Assembly (NCBI GenBank): GCA_002751075.1
Contig: NAOQ01000326.1
Location: forward strand, 3,995-15,201
Direction of reading: 5' to 3'
Source of the DNA: Ichthyophonus hoferi
Taxonomy: Eukaryota > Opisthokonta > Ichthyosporea > Ichthyophonida > Ichthyophonidae
Length of the DNA: 11,207 nucleotides
This document shows positions 1 through 7,816 of this stretch, piece after piece. The translations under genes and the position numbers were made by a program. Each line of letters starts with the position of its first letter. Position 1 is the first letter of the stretch. A model generated the notes under the pieces. It saw only the letters and a list, made by a program, of their open reading frames with translations, made no database searches and was not told the origin of the DNA.

Positions 1-3
1 GGG

Positions 4-195
4 CTAGTTCCCTATAATTCTAAGAAAGTAATTGGGATACAAGGAGGCTTCTTGTATACTAGTGACGGCATAGTAATTCTGTTTCTTTTTCTCCTTGATG
101 ATTATAAATCTTGACTTGTTAGCCATGGCCATTGTAGTTCTTTGCTTGAAGGTTGCAGTTGTCCTAATTGATGTTTCCTGACCTGGAGGACTCAT
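4..195 (-). CDS. possible small protein or exon, unrecognised (63 aa)
   Basis: A complete ATG-to-TAG frame reads leftward, with an in-frame TAG just upstream of the ATG, so the ORF is bounded on both sides. The product is basic and hydrophilic. It has a Thr/Arg-rich start (MSPPGQETSIRTTATFKQRT), a second Met cluster MAMANKS near residue 22, a lysine run KEKKK near residue 36, and the ending NYFLRIIGN. There is no signal peptide or membrane segment, and I recognise no family. Codons such as AAG, GCC, ATC and AAC are less AT-biased than the flanking DNA, which mildly favours coding. It could be a single-exon gene, one exon of a gene extending off the left edge, or chance. No promoter or poly(A) signal was found to decide. 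Confidence 0.25.
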   Translation of the reverse strand: MSPPGQETSIRTTATFKQRTTMAMANKSRFIIIKEKKKQNYYAVTSIQEASLYPNYFLRIIGN

Positions 196-1335
196 AACTA
201 TCTACCCAACGTCCACTAAATGTATTTATTTAAGTGTATTATTGCAACCTGTAATCAAGATCCAAACTAAGTTGGGATATGCTGGTTATGCAATTGTTGG
301 ATTGGGTTAAGCCAAGTTTATCACATGATTATTGCACATGTATAAGCACATTCCCTAATAGGAGTTCAACGTGACTGTTTTACGACATGTTCCTATAAAC
401 AAGTTGTCCAATAATTATTCAAAGGATCATTTCAAAAATTATATATCAACTGTTGTTGTAAACAAATCAACCCCTAACTATTGAAAGTATCATTTCTGAA
501 TTGACATATTAAGTTTATCATTAATCACTGTGTGTGCGATAAAAACCAATAATCAACTCATACAACTAACTAATTTTAATTTAAGAGTTTTCATACATCT
601 TAGGAAGGATATGAAAACCACACAGATATAAGCCAATACAAAATTGCCTTTTAGCTTGTGTATTAGCAACGCTGTTGATTTTATTGCACGAGAGATAAAT
701 GACCATTATGTGAAAATTTATTTTTGTTATAATAAATATTAGGAATATAATTGCATTGTTAGGAGGATATCCCAGTGCAGAATATTTGAAGGCAATTGTA
801 ACTATTTTTATTTTATGAAATAGGCTTCCATAACCAGTCTATTGACCCTACCCGACCTCTAATCCCACATTACACAAGAAGGTCTTTAATATCGTCATTA
901 ATCTGTACAAATATTTGCCATACATTGGTTAGGGGTCTGGCTTCTATGGCTACCAACCTACTAGATTAAATATCTGATTAATTTATGTCATTATGATGAA
1001 GGTTATGTCTTAGCTCAATTATCTACTAATAATGAAAACTGCAGACCTCTGTTTGTGCAATGCTGAATTGTAAAAGTGTGAGGTATTGTAGCTTAATTTT
1101 AGCCTGGTTAATAATTTATGAATTGGATGCCCATATAGTTAGGAAATTATATTATAATATTGCATAGTATAGTTTTTATTTACCTGTTTTAATATTGCTT
1201 TCCATAGCTGTTTATTATTCCACTGCTGTCTTTTCATCCCTTTTTTTTTTTCAGTAAGTACCAGACATAATATAAAAATGATAGTGTATTATTATCCAAA
1301 TATCCTTTTTCAAAGATCTTACACTTTTCATTACT
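196..1335. other. AT-rich intergenic stretch without a secure gene
   Basis: No long frame, RNA gene or repeat array is seen here. The only coding-like signal is on the minus strand at 870-957. It is an open frame starting LVAIEARPLTNVW, ending DDIKDLLV, then TAA, and it is preceded by an AG acceptor-like site (ctagtag). A second minus-strand stretch, 1047-1088, ends in a GT-starting site in the matching phase. The two together could be the last two exons of a leftward gene. The donor (GTCTGC) is weak and I recognise no family, so this stays a suggestion. Confidence 0.4.
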
Positions 1336-1616
1336 TTATTTAGACTCTGGTAAAATTGTCTCACATATTACTGGAAAGCCTGGAACATGTTCTCGAATTG
1401 AGCTGGTTATTTCATATGCTACATTACCCACCTGTCATTTTTTGGTTTTTTTGTTTTGTTTTCAAACTCTTCATCTTTTTCTTGTCATGCTATGGCTCTA
1501 AAATCTCTGTAGAAAGCTATCAAAATTTATCTGTTCAGATAGTGGAGATTATCTATCACACCTACGTAGTAATAATTCAGATTGAGATTAATTTCTTTAC
1601 ATCATATTACATTAGG
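1336..1616. other. short region open on both strands, coding status unclear
   Basis: On the plus strand a reasonable acceptor (actttatttag, ending 1341) opens a frame that begins SGKIVSHITGKPGTCSRIEL. It then runs into a T-rich hydrophobic tract and stops. On the minus strand the same bases read VAYEITSSIREHVPGFPVIC and reach TAA at 1336-1338. An AATAAA word overlaps that stop. Neither reading has good splice signals at both ends, and neither product is recognised. At most one can be real, and possibly neither is. Confidence 0.15.
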
Positions 1617-1620
1617 TATA

Positions 1621-1760
1621 CAGTGTGATCCGGATTCAGTTTCACCGCATCACATGTGTCTAAAATAGTATAAATTAACGATATGTTGTTGAGACGGAAA
1701 TTTGTTTTTTTACACTATAGACCACCATCTGACATACGTCATTGTCAGGATAACAGCTTA
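1621..1760 (+). repeat. left terminal inverted repeat of the MITE
   Basis: This 140-bp arm begins CAGTGTGATCC and ends near CAGCTTA. It is the inverted counterpart of 1977-2117. The outermost CAGT is the tip typical of Tc1/mariner elements. Long arms like these would let the single strand fold into an extended hairpin. Confidence 0.85.
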
Positions 1761-1976
1761 AAATTAAAACAGGATATGTTATGTTGGCCCTATATTTTCC
1801 CAATTTCCTCATAACATTTATCTATGTTTAAAATGCATATTTCCCCTTATTACATTGACCTTATCAATTTTTAAATCAATTAGGATTTAGATTGATTTGA
1901 AATGATCTGATTAATCTATTGGTTCAGTATTGCTGCTAATAAATAGAAATGGTCATATATAGTGTAAACATTATCT

Positions 1977-2117
1977 TAAGCCATTGCCCTGACAATGACG
2001 CATGTCAGGTAGTGGACTATAGTACTAAAAAACTAGAAGCCTCATGTCAACTACACTGGTTAATTTATACCATTCTAAACACATGCGATGCGGTGAGACT
2101 GAATTCAGTTTAAACTG
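1977..2117 (-). repeat. right terminal inverted repeat of the MITE
   Basis: This 141-bp arm, read from its outer end on the minus strand, begins CAGTTTAAACTGAATTCAG and matches the left arm block by block. The differences are scattered substitutions and small indels. Confidence 0.85.
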
Positions 2118-2833
2118 TATATCTAACATAGTATGGTATGCAAGAATTATTCTCACTTTGAATCATTACTACATCGGCTTGATAAATAAGCTCTACTATT
2201 TGATTAATAGAGAATAATATATAAATATAATATAGATTATATTCTAATATAAATAAATGAATAAATAAGGAATAAGGTCTCGTTGTAACGGATTACACAT
2301 GTTCGAATACAATCCAGCATAGTATCAGGAAGAATCAAGATGTTGCGATTAAATAGTGATCGTAGCAATCAATCCATATTAATCTTTAGATCTTTAAAAA
2401 GCCAATAGCCAATGGTTGACATTAATATTAATCACATAGTATTTACGAACAAATATAAGGAATCGTTGATTTAATTGGGCTAAAATGTGATTTGGATCAT
2501 TAATAAACTTAACTTAGATATCTTATTTGTTACTTAACGAATCAAATGCAGTTATTTTATTTGCTAAATTAAATACAGTAATTTTATGGGATCAACATTT
2601 GATGAAAAATTCTTATTATTGGTGCTTATTTTGTTGAAATAAAACATAATCATATTTATTGGCTAAGGAATTGTCGTAGATTCTGATTGGCTTATTAGAA
2701 TTATTTACATGCTTGATGTTTATACAACGGAGAATGTCTTATAATATGCTATACTCATAACTATACATGTATGTGTTTCAATTTTATTTTAATTTTTAGA
2801 ATTGAAAAGGACACTTAAAATTCAAGAGTCAAA
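2118..2833 (+). promoter_or_regulatory. AT-rich upstream region of the ALKBH8-like gene
   Basis: The region between the MITE and the start codon is very AT-rich and without a gene; 2210-2275 is almost pure A/T, with ATAAATAAAT words. CCAAT-type words occur as a pair in GCCAATAGCCAATGG near 2401-2415, and in reverse (ATTGG) near 2659 and 2687. A TATA-like word, CTTATAATATGC, lies near 2740. These positions would suit a promoter with a short 5' leader, but words of this kind are common by chance in such DNA. No start site can be fixed. Confidence 0.25.
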
Positions 2834-2884
2834 ATGTGTAAATCGACATCTAGAGTGCGAGCTGCTTCGCCACCTTGGTGTGAG
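2834..2884 (+). CDS. ALKBH8: exon 1 of the ALKBH8-like gene, with the proposed start codon
   Basis: ATG at 2834 has A at -3 (caaaATG) and opens 17 codons, [17 protein letters not shown]. They end exactly at a GTATGC donor in phase 0. This joins in frame to CTA AGC at 3628 (LSKSEK). The extension upstream of LSK is about as long as in human ALKBH8. No ATG lies in frame upstream of 3628, because TAG at 3601-3603 blocks it, so an upstream exon is required. The alternative acceptor at 3603/3604 would add eight codons to exon 2. Confidence 0.6.
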
Positions 2885-5800
2885 GTATGCATGTATGCAT
2901 GTTTGTATATCTGTCTGCCTGCATGTATGTGTATGTATGTACATATGTATGTTTGTATAAGTTTATATGTATATAGGTAGGTAGAGAGATAGACAGATAG
3001 GTATATCATTAGCTAAGGCATGCTAATGATATCTATCTATGTGTGTTAATAATAAGGGAGGGAGGAGGGAGAATGTCTAAACTACCATATGTATTATATT
3101 ATATTATATTATATTATATTATATTATATAGTGTTATTGTATATTACCAGTCAGAATATGATTACGAAATAGTATAATAATATGATGGTGTAATAGTATG
3201 ATAATGTGATAGTATATATATACAAGTAGTTCATGTCTTATATTTTCAGTTACTATATCTTCTAATATACACACAAAATCACACACATGTATGCAAATTC
3301 AATTTTATACACTTGTATGTATAGTGTTATATTGTATTTACAGCACTATTTGGACATATGTATGTATGATATAATATAGTATAATACAACATAAAAATGA
3401 ATGTATATGTATACTGGACTATAGGTATCCTACTATTTTGCTATCCTGTCCGACTCTCCTACTATCATACTATCCCACTATTCTATTCTATTATCCTACC
3501 ATCTTACTACTCTATCCTCCTATCCTATATAATTTTATATGTAGATTCGTTTTTATATATTATATTTTGTATGTCCAAAAGGTGCTTAAACCTCTAATCC
3601 TAGGTTATAATTGGTTCTCTATCACAGCTAAGCAAAAGCGAGAAATTAGTTACCCGAAGGAGACATAGAGCCTATAAGGCGGTAGAGAATATTTTAAAAA
3701 TTAACAAAGAGGATTTATTCACTACTGAGGTAAGTATATAATATATAATATAGCGTATAGTGTAATGTAATATGCAGTATATGGTATAATATATAGTATA
3801 AACGAGAAATTGAGCCTATTGGGCAGTAGAGAATATTTCAACAATTAAAAGATAAAAGTTCTACGCTAGTATATATATATATATATTCCTATTAATTTCT
3901 TTAAACCCTACCTGCACTAACCTTCCCTCTATTATTATCTAATTATATCAGCCCTCGCGCATGATCTGTCTTGTGAATGGTGGAGCGGATCATAATACGT
4001 CGCCGGATAGTATAATAGATTACCTAGGACAGGTATAGTATATATAAATGTAGTATATTATGTTATATTATATTATATTATATTATATTACATTATATTA
4101 CATTACATTATATGACATGATGACTAAAAGGCACTAATAACAACACAGCATTAACGTCAATCCTTCCTCTACTATCCTCTCCCCACCTCCTCCCCCGCCC
4201 CTTCTCTCTTTCTTTCTATTGGCTGATATTAATATCTATATCTATATCTTTCAATAGTTTGGCCAAATTGTACAAGTTTCCCACCAACCAGGGCGTCCAC
4301 ATTGCTATGTTGTATTTGAATTATTGGACGATGCAGTAAGAGCACAAAGTATGTATGATATAGTAGGATATAATATATTATAGTAAAATATAGTGGTATA
4401 TAGTATATTATAGTAGCTTATAGCAGGCTATAGTTAGTATAGTAGATTATGGCATATTATAGTAGGATATGGTAGATTGTAGTAGATTATGGTATACCAT
4501 AATAGAATATAGTAGATTATACTAAGATATAATCTAGTAAGGCATAGTGGTTATAATAAGCTATAGCAAGACAGGTGTTGATATCTAAGAACACAACAAA
4601 CACACACATACATATACCTATACTAACATAAGTATCTATTGATCTATATATAGATACACTAGATCGGAAGCCCTGCCCAGTCCTCTTGGGTGATAATACT
4701 GATGATTTACTATATGTGGAGTACTCCCTGCAGTCTCAGCAGAGTTTAATAGGTCATTATTATTTATACCGGATTGTTTTAAAATTGTACTAAAAGATAT
4801 AATAATATATACGAATGTGGTTTAGTATAGAATAATATTGTATAGTATGACATAGTATAATATAGTATGATATAATATAATATAGTTAGTATAGTATAGT
4901 ATGATATAGTATAATATGGTATGGTATAGTATAGCATAGTATGATATAATTTGGTATATTATGGTAAAGTATGGTGTGGTTTGATATAGTATGGTAGAGT
5001 ATGGTGTGGTATAGTATAATATGCTCTAGAATATCATAACCTGTTCTGGTATAGTTTATATATAATCTAATACATAATACACTATTCTATAAAACAATAC
5101 ACTACAATACATAATACACTATACTATAAGGCACTATAATATAGTACACTCTAATGTAATGCGCTGTAATATAGTATAATATCTATCTGCATTATAAAAA
5201 CCACGACCAAATTTATGCAAATTACTACATATAGACCATTTAAGTGTTATGGTATTATAATAGATTAAAATATAATGTATTGATTTTGTTGGCCCTCAGA
5301 TATCAGCCAGCCCATAGGACAAGTTCCCGATCTTATATTGGTGGAAAATTTTGTATCTGAGGTATGAATGGACTGTGTTTTATATGTAGGGAAGAGAGAG
5401 GCATGTATATATGTGTGTATGTGTGTTATTGGTAATAAATATTGTAATTACGTAAACTATAATTGAATTTACTCTAAATTAGTATAGAATACAATATAAT
5501 ATAGTAAATTATTTATATTTCTATTTCGATATACTCTAATATTATTGGCTTATTCTCATTAATAGGAGGAGGAGAACCAATTATTAGTGTTTGTTGATTC
5601 TCAAGAATGGACCCGATTGGCTAATAGGAGAGTGCAACACTATGGGTAAGTGGTGGGATTCGTAGATTATAATGAGTTAGAATATCATAGTGTATAATCT
5701 AATGTAATACCTAAACAGCCAATCCTACTAAACCTGAAACTTGGTTTACAATCAATAATTTCTTAAAAATATACATTCCATTACTTTTAATTGGGAATTT

Positions 5801-7451
5801 TTTCCTTTATAATTCAAAATACTTTATTTGGTTATTTATAGAACCAATGACAAACAAATCACAGAGAGTTTATTGGTTAATTACTCCCGATTACACTAAT
5901 CGCTAAACCACCAATTATATAGTGCGGTTTTTAATTACACCACCAATTATATCGATGAATCAACTGAAACTGGTAGTATTCCTCCCATTCCTGCCGCCCT
6001 ACTAAAAAAGGTGGTCGAATCAGGTAAGTGATTCAATTTGATTTGGATTAGGGGATGGATGCGGGTCAGACAATGGATTAGGTTTAAGGCTTAAGGCTAA
6101 ATAATAGAATACTTTTAGATAGTAGGTTCGGTTGATATAGTAGATTCGGTTCATATAATGATTTTGGGTCAGATGTATAAAAATTATTTAAATATATTAC
6201 TATATCTATAGATATAGATATTTAAAATGATATGTGGACAGTTAGGTTAATACGATAAACAAAAATGGTAATTTGACGATTAGCGGATACAATTGATAAA
6301 TAAATGAGATCATTTGATAGGAGAATCTTCATAGTAATACTCTGATTATGATGTAACACCAATCTATTGATAGCACTGTACCTATAGATAAATAATACAT
6401 TGCCATATATAGGTCATTGTCCCTCCCGTCCTACCCAATTAACTGTCAATGAATATATGCCTGGATCTGGCATAGCACCACATGCAGATACACACTCCGC
6501 CTTCTGTAATGGTATGTATATGAATATAGTATATATATAGTATATTTATTAGTAGATAAATGTTTAAGTCTATCTTTATTCATATATAGTAATCTGTGGA
6601 GATATAGATATGAATATATTTGTAACACTAATTCTGTCCAATCTCCCTGCAGGTTTAGTTTCAGTTAGTTTGGGTGCAAGTTCGGTAATGGATTTCAGGT
6701 AAGATATTATATTATAATATATTATAGTATATTGGATCATATTACATTTTATTATATACACATAAAAACCTTTTAACGGCATACTTTAGATTTTATATTT
6801 TTAATTGACCTGTGATATTGCCGATAGACACCCGGATGGTCGTCATATTGCTGTACCTTGTCCTAGGAGATCACTTATGGTTATGAATGGTATGTGATGT
6901 ATGTATATAATGTAGGGTAAGGTAGAGTGTTGTATTGTATTATGTAATTTACATTATATTGGACTTTATTGAACTTTATTAAATTCTGCTATATTTTATT
7001 TTATTATATTATAGTATATTAATTTCTAATGGTAGTATTCAACCTATAGGTGAATCTCAATTTGGGTGGACACACGGCATTTCCCAGAGAAAATTTGATC
7101 TTGTTGATGGAAAATATTGTAGGAGAGAGAAACGGGTAGGTGGTTTTATAGTAGGGTATATAGTATATAGCATAATATATACTATGCTATATGGTATGGT
7201 ATATAGTGTAGTATAGTGTTATATAGTATAATGCCATTTAATAAGTTGGTTTATAATATGATATAATATTAAAATATGATATATTAAGATTATACAATTG
7301 GTCGATATGATCCAATAATATTTGTTACTTATAAGTTATTAACCTAATTATATCGCAGGTATCCTTTACTTTCCGCCAATTACGTGAAGGACCTTGTAAT
7401 TGCATCTATCCTACTTTATGCGATAGTCAATTGGCAAAAGGAAAAAAATAA
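2834..7451 (+). CDS. ALKBH8: ALKBH8-like tRNA wobble-uridine hydroxylase (RRM + AlkB, no methyltransferase), 13 exons
   Basis: Exons: 2834-2884, 3628-3729, 3952-4032, 4258-4348, 4654-4743, 5300-5361, 5566-5645, 5923-6023, 6413-6511, 6653-6698, 6828-6889, 7050-7135 and 7359-7451. All phases agree and give 347 aa. Residues 1-50 hold the N-terminal LSKSEK motif (LSKTEK in human). An RRM follows at about 54-135, with RNP2-like MICLVNGG (55-62) and RNP1-like RPHCYVVFE (91-99). The AlkB domain has RRVQHYG (180-186), then [19 protein letters not shown], then [15 protein letters not shown]. Iron ligands are H243, D245 and H297. The 2-oxoglutarate arginines of RVSFTFR are R317 and R323. The cysteine cluster is [12 protein letters not shown] (C330, C332, C338). 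Human ALKBH8 hydroxylates mcm5U34 to mchm5U34 in tRNA-Gly(UCC). Human ALKBH8 is 664 aa; this protein ends 6 residues after CDSQ, so the whole methyltransferase half is absent. Exon 1 and the exon 5 donor are the least certain parts. Confidence 0.93.
2885..3002 (+). repeat. degenerate GTAT-type microsatellite at the start of intron 1
   Basis: Imperfect tetranucleotide repeats (GTAT, GCAT, GTTT) run from the first base of the intron and pass into TAGG and AGAT units. The splice donor GTATGC is itself part of the repeat. Confidence 0.8.
3003..3032. repeat. perfect inverted repeat in intron 1
   Basis: The arms ATATCATTAGC (3003-3013) and GCTAATGATAT (3022-3032) are exact inverses around an 8-base loop. 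As RNA this is a plausible 11-bp hairpin. Function unknown. Confidence 0.7.
3092..3129 (+). repeat. (TTATA)n pentanucleotide array in intron 1
   Basis: About seven nearly perfect TTATA units. The same unit forms an array in intron 3. Confidence 0.9.
3418..3540 (-). repeat. pyrimidine-strand TATCCTACTAT repeat before the exon 2 acceptor
   Basis: Degenerate CTATCCTACTAT units occupy the late part of intron 1. They are the complement of the TAGTAGGATAG-type repeats seen in other introns, so the repeat is inserted in the opposite orientation here. It gives a pyrimidine-rich stretch about 90 bp before the acceptor at 3627. Open frames inside it are by-products of the repeat. Confidence 0.7.
3730..3800 (+). 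repeat. TATAGTATA-type repeat at the start of intron 2
   Basis: The donor GTAAGTATA runs directly into ATATAATATAATATAG-type units that continue until the decayed exon 2 copy begins. Confidence 0.7.
3801..3869 (+). pseudogene. decayed duplicate of exon 2 inside intron 2
   Basis: The bases match exon 2 in the same order. CGAGAAATT matches 3639-3647, and then 20 bases of the original are missing. GAGCCTAT, GGC and GTAGAGAATATTT follow, matching the stretch that encodes AYKAVENIL, then ATTAA and a weaker match to the exon end. The copy ends in AGTATAT where the original has AGGTAAGTATA, so the donor may have been copied too. The 20-base deletion shifts the frame and a TAA follows, so it cannot act as a second exon in frame. 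It lies 71 bp after exon 2. Confidence 0.75.
4033..4113 (+). repeat. GTATA-type repeat passing into (TTATA)n, intron 3
   Basis: Intron 3 opens GTATAGTATATATAAATG. From about 4062 it becomes a (TTATA)n array with occasional TTACA units. The rest of the intron is C/T-rich (4157-4220), ending with TATATC units before the acceptor at 4257. Confidence 0.85.
4349..4575 (+). repeat. degenerate TATAGTA/TAGTAGATTATG repeat filling intron 4
   Basis: From the donor GTATGTATG the intron is a long run of TATAGTAG, GATATAG and AGATTATGG variants with almost no C on this strand. The remaining bases up to 4653 are ordinary AT-rich sequence ending in TATATATAG. Confidence 0.75.
4800..5180. repeat. two-orientation TATAGTATA repeat in intron 5
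   Basis: From about 4810 to 5040 the plus strand is a G-containing repeat (AGTATAGTATGATATAG and variants). From about 5060 to 5180 it switches to C-containing units (AATACACTAT, ACACTATACTATAAGG), the complementary sense. AATACATAATACACTAT occurs exactly twice, at 5069-5085 and 5106-5122. The two halves could pair into a long imperfect hairpin in the pre-mRNA. Confidence 0.7.
5907..5952 (+). repeat. 32-bp-offset direct repeat spanning the exon 8 acceptor
   Basis: ACCACCAATTATAT occurs at 5907-5920 in intron 7 and again at 5939-5952 in exon 8, where it encodes TTNY and the first two bases of the Ile codon. The first copy continues AG, which is the acceptor in use. The second continues CG. 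This looks like a small tandem duplication across the intron-exon border. Confidence 0.75.
6201..6216. repeat. 16-bp perfect palindrome in intron 8
   Basis: TATATCTATAGATATA equals its own reverse complement. It is made of the simple TATAG-type units common in these introns and is probably incidental. Confidence 0.5.
7136..7235 (+). repeat. TATAGTATA-type repeat with a hairpin, intron 12
   Basis: The donor GTAGGT leads into TATAGTA and TATGGTATA units. Within them ATATAGCATA (7165-7174) and TATGCTATAT (7183-7192) are exact inverses around an 8-base loop. Confidence 0.7.
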
Positions 7452-7573
7452 TTTTAATTATTGATTACTATTGGTGTATACTTGATGCTAAAAAGAAAAA
7501 TAACAAAATTCGGCATTTTAATGCTTTAATCGCGAATTTTTCTTGGTATGTACTTGTATTATAAATACTATAT

Positions 7574-7680
7574 GAAGGGCCCTGTACTGACTCCTATGAT
7601 ATTTTATGTTAGAGTTAATTGGCTGAGAGAAAAGTGTAATTTTAATGACTAGCCTCTATTGGTGTTTACCTGGGACTAAA
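7574..7680 (+). pseudogene. decayed tandem copy of the end of the last ALKBH8 exon and its 3' flank
   Basis: The segment aligns without gaps to 7386-7492, a constant 188-bp offset, at about 70% identity by hand count (75 of 107). The original reads [25 protein letters not shown]. The copy keeps GAAGG-CC-TGT, TTTATG, AATTGGC and the final TAA in register, and the match continues into the 3' flank (TTTTAAT, TATTGGTGT, ACTAAA). Two in-frame stops (TAG at 7610-7612 and TAA at 7616-7618) and loss of two cluster cysteines show that it is dead. A weaker match may extend left to about 7546. The duplication took the gene end and its downstream DNA together. Confidence 0.8.
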
Positions 7681-7816
7681 TATATTATAATATAATTGTT
7701 AAAACATGAATATTTAATTAATTTATGTTTCTTTATATAGCTATAATCATTTAATATTATTAACGATTCCTATTGGATATGTAGTCTAGAACAATAGTTG
7801 GTGCAATCTAAACCTG

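Larger units (their letters stand above)
1621..2117. mobile_element. Tc1/mariner-type MITE (non-autonomous DNA transposon)
   Basis: The 497-bp element starts CAGT and ends ACTG, with TATA on both outer sides, consistent with the TA target-site duplication of Tc1/mariner insertions. Its arms (1621-1760 and 1977-2117) are inverted copies that align over their whole length with about three-quarters identity by hand. The shared blocks include TTCAGT, TCACCGCATC, CATGTGT, GTATAAATTAA and ACTATAG. Each arm holds an inner palindrome, CTGACA-N8-TGTCAG, at 1729-1748 and 1989-2008. The 216-bp middle (1761-1976) has no transposase frame, so the copy must have been mobilised in trans. The divergence between arms suggests an old insertion. 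It sits about 700 bp upstream of the ALKBH8-like start codon. Confidence 0.85.

Noticed and set aside
1356-1628. 90-aa hydrophobic plus-strand frame
   Set aside because: Much of it is a T-rich tract read as Phe/Leu/Val, and it runs into the tip of the MITE. Another frame of the same bases has a better splice context.
2301-2310. GTTCGAAT, like a tRNA B box
   Set aside because: No A box, acceptor stem or anticodon arm can be built around it.
2802-2884. A longer open frame through exon 1 ([12 protein letters not shown]..., ending LRHLGV)
   Set aside because: It follows an acceptor-like TTTTTAG and looks protein-like, but it ends in phase 2, and joining it to either acceptor before exon 2 gives an immediate stop. 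The ATG frame at 2834 fits in phase 0.
2815-3009. Minus-strand frame over exon 1 and the microsatellite
   Set aside because: Most of it is Tyr/Thr/Ile/His repeats read from the GTAT microsatellite, antisense to the real exon.
3397-3668. Two overlapping plus-strand frames rich in Tyr, Leu and Ser
   Set aside because: They are translations of the pyrimidine-rich intron repeat. One runs into exon 2 in the wrong frame.
6446-6782. Two minus-strand frames
   Set aside because: They lie antisense to exons 9 and 10 and repeat-rich introns of the ALKBH8-like gene.
7546-7680. The last-exon copy as an alternative final exon
   Set aside because: In-frame stops on both sides of the matching codons and no clear acceptor in phase, so it cannot replace exon 13.
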